A stretch of 64,000 nucleotides of DNA, taken from Sthenelais limicola (taxonomy: Eukaryota; Annelida; Polychaeta; Phyllodocida; Sigalionidae). Positions 57,086 to 64,000 of the stretch are shown here, piece after piece. Made by a program: the position numbers and the translations under genes. The notes beneath the pieces were generated by a model. It saw nothing but the letters and a program-made list of their open reading frames with translations. It was not told the DNA's origin and ran no database searches. Every line of letters begins with the position of its first letter. Position 1 is the first letter of the stretch. The stretch lies in contig OW804102.1 of NCBI GenBank assembly GCA_942159475.1, positions 29,394,873 through 29,458,872 of the forward strand. Reading direction: 5' to 3'.

Positions 57086-57453
57086 TTAAAGCAGCATTCT
57101 GATCTTCTATTACAACTAAACTAATCTTACCAAATTCACTCATACAAAACACTTGCACGATTGGATTTGTCAATATTCTGCTGCTGGTTTAGGTTCATAC
57201 AAGAATTTGAAGTCTAATCACCGAGAGAAAACTGTCGCCGGTGAGCGATAATAAGTGTAGTCACCGCATGAAAGGATTAGGGCGAGTCCTCCAAATACAA
57301 ATGAGGATGTTTAAGAAGCCCTGTAGCAAAAGCAACTGGAGACAATCCTCCAAAATGTTGGTTAAATAACTTTGAAATGGGTTGAAAAATAATGGAGCAA
57401 GAAGTAGAAAACGTTTAGATTTTGCCCGATGTTAACTGAGTGTGAACATTTAA
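57086..57453 (+). mobile_element. TTAA-flanked miniature transposon, copy 2
   Basis: TTAA at 57086-57089 and 57450-57453, with inverted ends AGCAGCATTCTGA and CTCAGT...TTCACA. The interior shares 'CCTCCAAATACAA' and 'AAGCCCTGTAGCAAA' with 12347-12706. Non-coding. Confidence 0.8.
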
Positions 57454-57593
57454 TTGTGGATGGGAGCATATTTTCCCTACTTCTGGTCCACTAACCAAAA
57501 TGAACCTACAGCCAGTCTTATATTATAGATTCGGTATAAAAATAATACACTCAAAGATTTATCTTCGATTTTGTTCCATTTTTAAAATTTTAA

Positions 57594-57631
57594 GTCCAAT
57601 GTTTCGCCCATATAGGGGCTTCATCAGAGAC
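57594..57631 (-). ncRNA. Hammerhead-ribozyme-like core, well conserved
   Basis: On the minus strand: GTCT, CTGATGA, stem II GCCC/GGGC with a short loop, GAAA, C, ATT (fits NUH), GGAC. Stem I GTCT/GGAC pairs with one wobble. The core is complete, with the same layout as 17224-17263. No target duplication was located. Confidence 0.55.
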
Positions 57632-58804
57632 AGTGGTGTGTGTCAAGGGAAATCGCCGTTATTTGTGTTTACATTTTTTCTTATTTTTTCTCATTAATTT
57701 GATCGTACCTACCTACCACCGGGAGATAAAACAATGTTAATTTTTTATTTATTTTCCCCTTTTGTTTTCTGCCAGGTAAAGGATAAACATGTTTCTTTAT
57801 TAATTCTTAACAATGTAATTATCACCAATCAGTGAATCTTCTTATGTAATCTAACATTCACATTGTCCTGTCATTGTTTAGAGAATGTGCCAATCTCACT
57901 GATTATGTAAATGTCAAACGGTGAGACAACTCGTTGATAACCAAATGTAATTTACTGCTTTCTCCTTTACAAATGGTAGTCAGGATTAAGGAGAACAAGA
58001 TCATAAGAGATGTAATGACTTTGCTGAATAGTTAAGTTATAGGCCTATACAAAAACTACATTATCCACTAATGTTGATTTTATTATCTATTTTGCCTCAC
58101 ACAAAATAATTGTACAGGTTTTTAATTTGGCCGTTCTCAGATCTCCTTGTGCTTCATTCTCTCCAATGTTGGTGTTGAGTCTCATTTAGCAAATTTGTTT
58201 CACAAGAAAATATATTTCGATCCTTACCAATTGGGTTTGTGTTAGTTCTCCCCCAAACTGCCTGTTGTGAACAGTATGATACGAAAATAAATGGCATTAT
58301 GATAAGCAGTAATCTCAACACGAAATATGGATTTAAACTTTCAGTGTAATGAATCATAAAATATAAAGAATTTGTAAGAACCAATGAACTGCTTTAGCTG
58401 TAGTTGCCATTTGACCCGCTCTGCAAAAACGGGTTTCATTTTAAAACTTATTTCAGATCTTATTTCAAAGGGCCTTGTAGACCCCTTAATGCACTTGAAC
58501 AGGCACCTGTAGACTAAATGCCAAAGATGTTATTTTAAGATGGGAAGTACACACAAGTTCATAAGCAACCCTTATGGTCAACTGGGGTCTTGAGAGAAGC
58601 TTTTAGAGGTGGCATGGGTACATCAAACAGAAACAAATTTATATGTATCTTGTTTGCTTTCTTTTAAACGATATTCCGTTGTGGTTGTTTTTTTAGGTTT
58701 CAGCTGGCGGTATGGGTGCCGAAGGTGCTTGTACTGGGAAACCTTATAGGTTTTACTTTTTGGGCATCTTGCCAGAATGCGTTCGCTGAGGTCCGCGCTG
58801 GGGG
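57632..58804. other. No clear feature
   Basis: Unassigned. The minus-strand frame at 58623-58823 (66 codons) is Lys-rich without a domain. Confidence 0.45.
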
Positions 58805-58814
58805 TATAAATAGG
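58805..58814 (+). promoter_or_regulatory. Candidate TATA box
   Basis: TATAAATAGG in a locally G/C-rich setting (GCGCTGGGGGTATAAATAGG), matching the metazoan TATA consensus. A start site would be expected near 58835-58840. No convincing ORF follows, so it may belong to a non-coding or retroelement promoter, or be chance. Confidence 0.3.
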
Positions 58815-60347
58815 AGCACACAACTCTGCATCCCGCCACCTGCTCCAGCGATGTAAAATAAAACACGCTAATTCTACTTAAAATACATTTACAAGATGTT
58901 GAAATTCGGAATTTTATTTTATTAGGAGTGTTTATCAGTCAATATACATAAATAACAATGTGGTACAGACATAAAGACAATCAAAAGATAAAGCTGATAG
59001 TATATTGAACCAGTAGGAAGTAGCCTCAGTCTTAGTCTAGCTAAGTCTGGTGAGTTGGCCATTACCTAATAGACCTTGACTTTTATCATGTAGCTGTATA
59101 GAGAAAGAAAGAAAGAAAACTATCTAAGGACTAGAGAATGCTAAGGTGAAAGAGCGTGATTCTAAAATTATGCATGAATTTAGAGCTTGGTTTTTGTGAG
59201 GATATATGTAAATATCATTAAGGAATTACACACAGAAAATTGAAATACTTCGTCTAATCTAGTCCTGTCATAGTTATGGTGAGATAGCAGGGTCATATTA
59301 TTGACGTACTTAGTCAATATATTCTATATCTCTTTTCTATGGATTCAAGTCATATACCTTTGTTATCAGAGCAAAGTGATAACAGCAAAATTCTATGGTG
59401 GTAATGCTTATCGGAATCAAATTGAATAAACAATGATATTGATAAAAGCAAAATTCCAATTGTAATAATAGGTGCATAGATATCTTGTATATTGATGTTT
59501 AGAAATTATTATTAAACTTTATGCTGAGCAGGATTATTCAAATGTCAAAACAAAATTAATTAAACAATCAAACAAGAGTAATATCAAGAGAATCTCATTG
59601 CAATGTCGTTTGTAGAATAAGTAAAAGTTGTAATAGTTGTTGACTGCTTCATTCTTAGTCCGTCAAAATGCTTCATTCTTAGTCCGTTAAAGAGATCATG
59701 TTTGATTAAAGTTTGCTGAAGAATTGATAGCATAGGATTTTCAATGAAACACAGGAGGGTAATTATAATCTAGAGGGGGTAATTTAAATCTAAGGTCTAA
59801 ATTACCGGGAGGTATATTCAAGAAGGGGATAATTTAGAACTGTTACACTGGATAGGAATTCGCAAACTAAACCGATCTACCTAAAGATAAACAAAACATA
59901 CCTTCCCCACATTTTTCACCCTCATCTTATTTATTTCAATCATGGAGAACTTAGGACCTAATGCACCTCATTATAGTGTGGAGAATGAATAATTCATATA
60001 GGTAAATTTATCACCTAAGATCAAGACGTTCGTACCCTGTGAAAAGAAACAGACATACACCCTGTCCTCAAGTACGTAAGTGTTACATCTGAACAAGAAA
60101 CATACCGTTATATTTATCATTTCGAACTCAATTTTATTGAAAATATATCATACAATTTGACGACAATCTCACTTAATGTTGAATGGTATATATTTATATG
60201 TTCGGCTACAAAGTCTTCATAATATATTTAACCAATGAATGACGTATTAACAGGTAACATGTATACGGCGAGCCAGAGGGTCATAAATTCAATATTGAGA
60301 AACATCTCCAATTATTTGGAGATATCTCCAACTTTATTATCGATAAT
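58815..60347. other. No recognised feature
   Basis: AT-rich unassigned sequence with a small direct repeat ('GCTTCATTCTTAGTCCGT' twice, 59646-59687). Confidence 0.5.
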
Positions 60348-60512
60348 GGTCCTTGGTATGACCATAAAGTGCCTTTCTGTCTCTTTTCTCTGTCTCTCTT
60401 TCCCTTGGGTATGATCATAAACTGCCTCCCTTTCAGGTCTCCTGCCCTTGATATAACCATATTAAATGTGTTAATAAGGGCGTAAAGCAACCAATCTTAC
60501 TCATTCACTCTA
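60348..60512 (-). repeat. (GAGT)n-headed dispersed repeat, reversed copy
   Basis: 'AAGTGCCTTTCTGTCTC', 'ATCATAAACTGCCTCCC', 'AATAAGGGCGTAAAGCAACC', then a short ACTCATTCACTC head at the right. Shares the tail of 54244-54432. Confidence 0.85.
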
Positions 60513-60648
60513 TTATTGATATTTGTCAATGGACACAAAACGGCTTTTCTATCGTCGATACAATTACTTTCCCTCACACAAACTAAAGGTTTGAATTAAT
60601 ATTCAAACAAGTTGAAGATATACACTCGGCATTAAAAACTAGTTTCGG

Positions 60649-61025
60649 TGATGTGTTTCAGGAAAATGAGTCACAAGTAGCAAAACTGATATTTTTCAAT
60701 GTAATTTACTCAGAAGAGTCCATGCTCATGTTCTCAACTTTAAGGAGTCTAGCGCTGTTAGTAGCATCATTACATGAAATTTGAGGACTGTGTATTGAAT
60801 ATATCCTTTTGTTTTTAAGGTCATCCTATAAGAGTACAATTAAATGCTTTACTAGTTATTGACCATGAAAAAAATTAATATCCCAAACTTGTTTTTTCAT
60901 GTATAAACAAATATGGACGTCCTAGTGTTTACTATCATTGGAATTCATTTTATCTTATCTTTTCAAATATGATGGTATCTCAAAATCCTATTGCGGCTTG
61001 TGACTCATTTTCCTGAAACACATCA
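60649..61025 (+). mobile_element. TGATGTGTTTCAGG miniature transposon, best copy
   Basis: 377 bp with inverted ends TGATGTGTTTCAGGAAAATG and CATTTTCCTGAAACACATCA, extending about 35 bp with few mismatches. Relatives at 46814-47208, with fragments at 43943 and 19340. No clear target duplication. Non-coding. Confidence 0.85.
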
Positions 61026-63436
61026 TATTTTTTTTGTGGTATGTTGGCCAGAGCCTAGTGTACACCACTGTGCAGTCTCGCCCATAACACCCTATTAAAG
61101 AATGACAGCCAACCATTTCTTGCTATAACATCTCCTTGCATAACTTATGATGCCATCTTTTTGTTCGGTTCTGGCTCGCTGTTCATTAGCAGGGAATGAG
61201 GTAGTTAAGTCATCGGGCCGGGCTAAAACATTGATGACTATGGTATAATGCTAATGTCCCTACTAAACCTGGTATCTCGTTATGTTTTGTGTAGGCCTAC
61301 ATATGGGTCACGTCAGTAAACTGTGCTGCTTCATTTATCTTATCATACCCTATTTATCATATCACACTGAATCAAAAGTTCACCCAATTTTGTGAAATGC
61401 CAGATTATATAATTGATAGTACGATATTTATGTTAGAGAAAGTTGAGTCTGATCTTGATATATTTTTCTAACCGTTGAAGAAACGATAATCTAATCTTGA
61501 TATATTATTGTTCTATCTTTTTTTCTACCCCATTTATTCAACGATTCATTACCATGTGCTATATATATGTCTATATATTCCCTATAGGAAAAAGTTCATA
61601 TAAATGCACTTCTCATAAACAGGTTGATTACACACCCATTGCTTCCCCAGTATATCATATATCATTCCTTCCCTTTTTATCCACCATTTCTGGCTCAATA
61701 AACATCATACGATCCGATGTCAGGACATGAGAGACATACGGTTCTGAGTCAAGGGCGTAATGCTATCTATCTTCGGCCATAAAGAAAAGAACAAGTCAAG
61801 ATACATTTCTTCTCCTGGTTATCCTTGCTTTTATATAGGAAGAAAATCTACACTGCTGTGTTAACGCTTCACTCCCCTAAAGCCTCTTTTACCACTTTTA
61901 TGTTCAGATTGTATATGGGGCAAGAAGTATCAGCCAACAGCCGTTGAAGATGTCGTTATCGTAAGAAGATTACTTTTTCATCTCTCTCTCTTCTTCAATC
62001 TCTCTTTTTCTCAGCCTTGCTCCCTCCGAGACTTCCATCTTGCTCTCCTCTTAGTTCGTTGACAAGATATTTCACACACACTTCTCCCTCACTCCTATGT
62101 AGCCTACACACAATTTTCATTCCTTCTCTGTGAGAGTTATCATTTATTCCACACATCGTTCGATTTTCTCACTCAATTCCGCCCACTCTAATTTCCCCTA
62201 TCTTTTGTGTTTATTCACCAACACCACTTTTTATATACCTTACTGTTCCTCCCCTACTCTGATTCTTTGGCCTGTTATGATTCGAATACCTCCGTTACAT
62301 TCTCATTTACATTATTCTATTCATAATTTCTGTCTCTCTTTGCAATACCTTTTGTATCTGTTTTCGTCCAAGAAAGAACAATACAACAAAGGATCTTGGC
62401 AGTCATAAATGTGGATCGTCATATAAATGCATTAAAAAACAAGGTAAAATCTTTGAAGTTTTGATCAAATACATTTCAGATGGGTAGCAGAATAATGGAA
62501 CACATATTAGAACACCTTTATTTTTGATCAATCGATGCTAGCGAAGAGTGAATCTTTAACTCTGAACGATTTGACGCTCCAACCTCTCAGACTTTTCCAT
62601 GGTTCCTCATTCCACTTCCCCCCTCTCACTTTACCTTCCTCCTCTCCTTTATATCTATCCCATCTCCCGCTACCTAGAGCTCCCTTGCTATCACTATAAT
62701 ATCCCTTTGTTCACCATTTCATCCCTCGCTACCTCTCTCCTAGCAGGTCCAAGCCTTCTCTATAGCTGCTAAATGAATGAGACCTTTTTATCTGGGAGAG
62801 CTTTGTTTACTCTATTTATTTCTTCGTTGTTTCGCAGTTAAAGCATCGCGACTCTTGTTACAAAGCCTCGTTGTCATGACTAATCAGGGTGTGATTCTTT
62901 AGGCATGACTGAGATCTAATTCCACTAAGCCAATTTAGACAAGGTAGGGAATGCAGGAAAAGAAGGACTAATCTCTATGATATTAATTCAAAGCTGTATC
63001 TTGAGTCTAAGTTTGAAGAGAGGGAGGAGAGGGAGTAGAGGGATTTTTGTATTAGGAGCGGCAGTGATTACTTGGAGGTGAATGCCTTGTGCATCAGGTG
63101 GAGACAAGTGAGGAATGAGAAATAGAGGGGATATGTCTAAACCCTGGTAATACGATCAATCTGTACCCCAAATACCCACCGGATGAACTGGTGAAGTGGA
63201 AACTCTTCATTTCACGTGAGTGTGTATGACCTTTACAGAAAAGGATTTCACAAAAAAAATTTATCAAAGTCCCCGAGCCTTAAAAATAACTACAATTGAT
63301 TGAATACAGAAGTGTAATATAATGTAATATAAGTTTTTGTTTTCGAGATATAAATGTTTAAAAATATGAAGCAGATATTTCAAATGCGCAACATACACCC
63401 TGCCTAGAATAAGATCAAAGCTAGTTAACTGTGAGG
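61026..63436. other. No recognised feature in 2.4 kb
   Basis: Unassigned, partly CT-rich (61980-62060 and 62580-62760) and with a short GA stretch at 63015-63040. Frames of 77-92 codons have no features. Confidence 0.5.
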
Positions 63437-63847
63437 TTAAAGCAGCATTCTCAGTTAACATCGATCATAAACTAGATATTTTTTTCTATTTAACATATTT
63501 ATACAGCCATAAGTGATAAGGATATACAAGGCTCACGGGGGCTATTATTGACTACTCTTTGTTCCGTTATTTTCCTAGGCATCCCAAAGTTATTTGACCA
63601 AAGTTTTTCCACTAGTTTTTGCTGCAGCACTTAACAATGTCAATATCTATGATTATGTTGGTGGCCTGAGCTGATGTCGTTTCAGTTTTTATCGCCCGCC
63701 AGCGCTGGTTTTCTCACGGTCAATTCGACCTTAAATTCTTGTATTAATACACAACAGCAGCCAAATATTGATAAATTCAATCCAACAGTGAACTATGAGT
63801 GAACTTGGTAAGTTCTATTGTAGTAATATCTGAGAATGCAGCTTTAC
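63437..63847 (+). mobile_element. TTAA miniature transposon, copy 3
   Basis: The left TTAA (63437-63440) is followed by AGCAGCATTCTCAGTTAAC. The right end is the inverse, CTGAGAATGCAGCTTTA, where the flanking TTAA has decayed to TTTA. The interior includes 'CCAAAGTTATTTGACC' in common with the reversed copy at 20775. About 410 bp, the longest copy. Confidence 0.78.
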
Positions 63848-64000
63848 ATTTGAAAACCCAAACGTGCATTTACCCTTCCTATGTCATTACCAACAGAAAT
63901 AAGAAAGAGGAATAATGACTTTAATGGAACTTATTATATCACCAACCACTTTTCGACGAATGAGAACTATCACTCTGTGAAACTTTGTCAATAAAATGTA
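63848..64000. other. No recognised feature
   Basis: Short unassigned end of the window. Confidence 0.5.

Overview
This is a gene-poor, AT-rich, repeat-dense stretch of an animal nuclear genome. It has no bacterial-style operons, and I recognise no intact host gene. Nearly all that can be identified is mobile DNA. The best organism guess is a marine invertebrate, probably lophotrochozoan (mollusc- or brachiopod-like). The grounds are a dispersed family with a (GAGT)n head followed by 'TTTACGCCC', a DIRS-type element, a Jockey/CR1-type LINE and many short foldback transposons. This guess is weak and could be wrong at phylum level.

Left part (1-14 kb): a decayed LTR retrotransposon on the minus strand runs off the left edge. 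It has a short LTR at about 3803-3962 and a primer site complementary to the 3' end of tRNA-His. Next is an almost intact minus-strand LINE (about 5076-8530; endonuclease plus reverse transcriptase) broken by one in-frame stop and one frameshift. Simple repeats follow, then a TTAA-flanked miniature element and a DIRS/Ngaro-like remnant (RNase H plus tyrosine recombinase, 12950-13920, minus).

Middle part (14-34 kb): a series of DNA transposons whose ends and target duplications can be read directly. These are a 1.3 kb element with G-rich inverted ends and a TAA duplication, several foldback elements with TAA/TTA duplications, a roughly 240 bp family with 4 bp duplications, a 343 bp AATAGGGG-ended family, and a 3.7 kb element with about 790 bp inverted repeats around a decayed gene of an uncharacterised repeat-associated family. 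A 118 bp insertion at 17223-17340 is flanked by a perfect 12 bp duplication and carries a complete hammerhead-ribozyme-like core. Three more loci in the window carry related cores.

Satellite (34.33-42.73 kb): about 104 copies of an 80/81 bp tandem unit with several segmental higher-order duplications. The 81 bp version is an open 27-codon frame on the minus strand and the 80 bp version breaks it.

Right part (42.7-64 kb): further copies of the same miniature families, at least four copies of the (GAGT)n-headed repeat, tRNA-like sequences, long hairpins, a long GA-rich tract and much unassigned AT-rich sequence. Nothing suggests genes acting together. The coherent story is layered transposon insertion, often one element inside another, on both sides of a satellite block.
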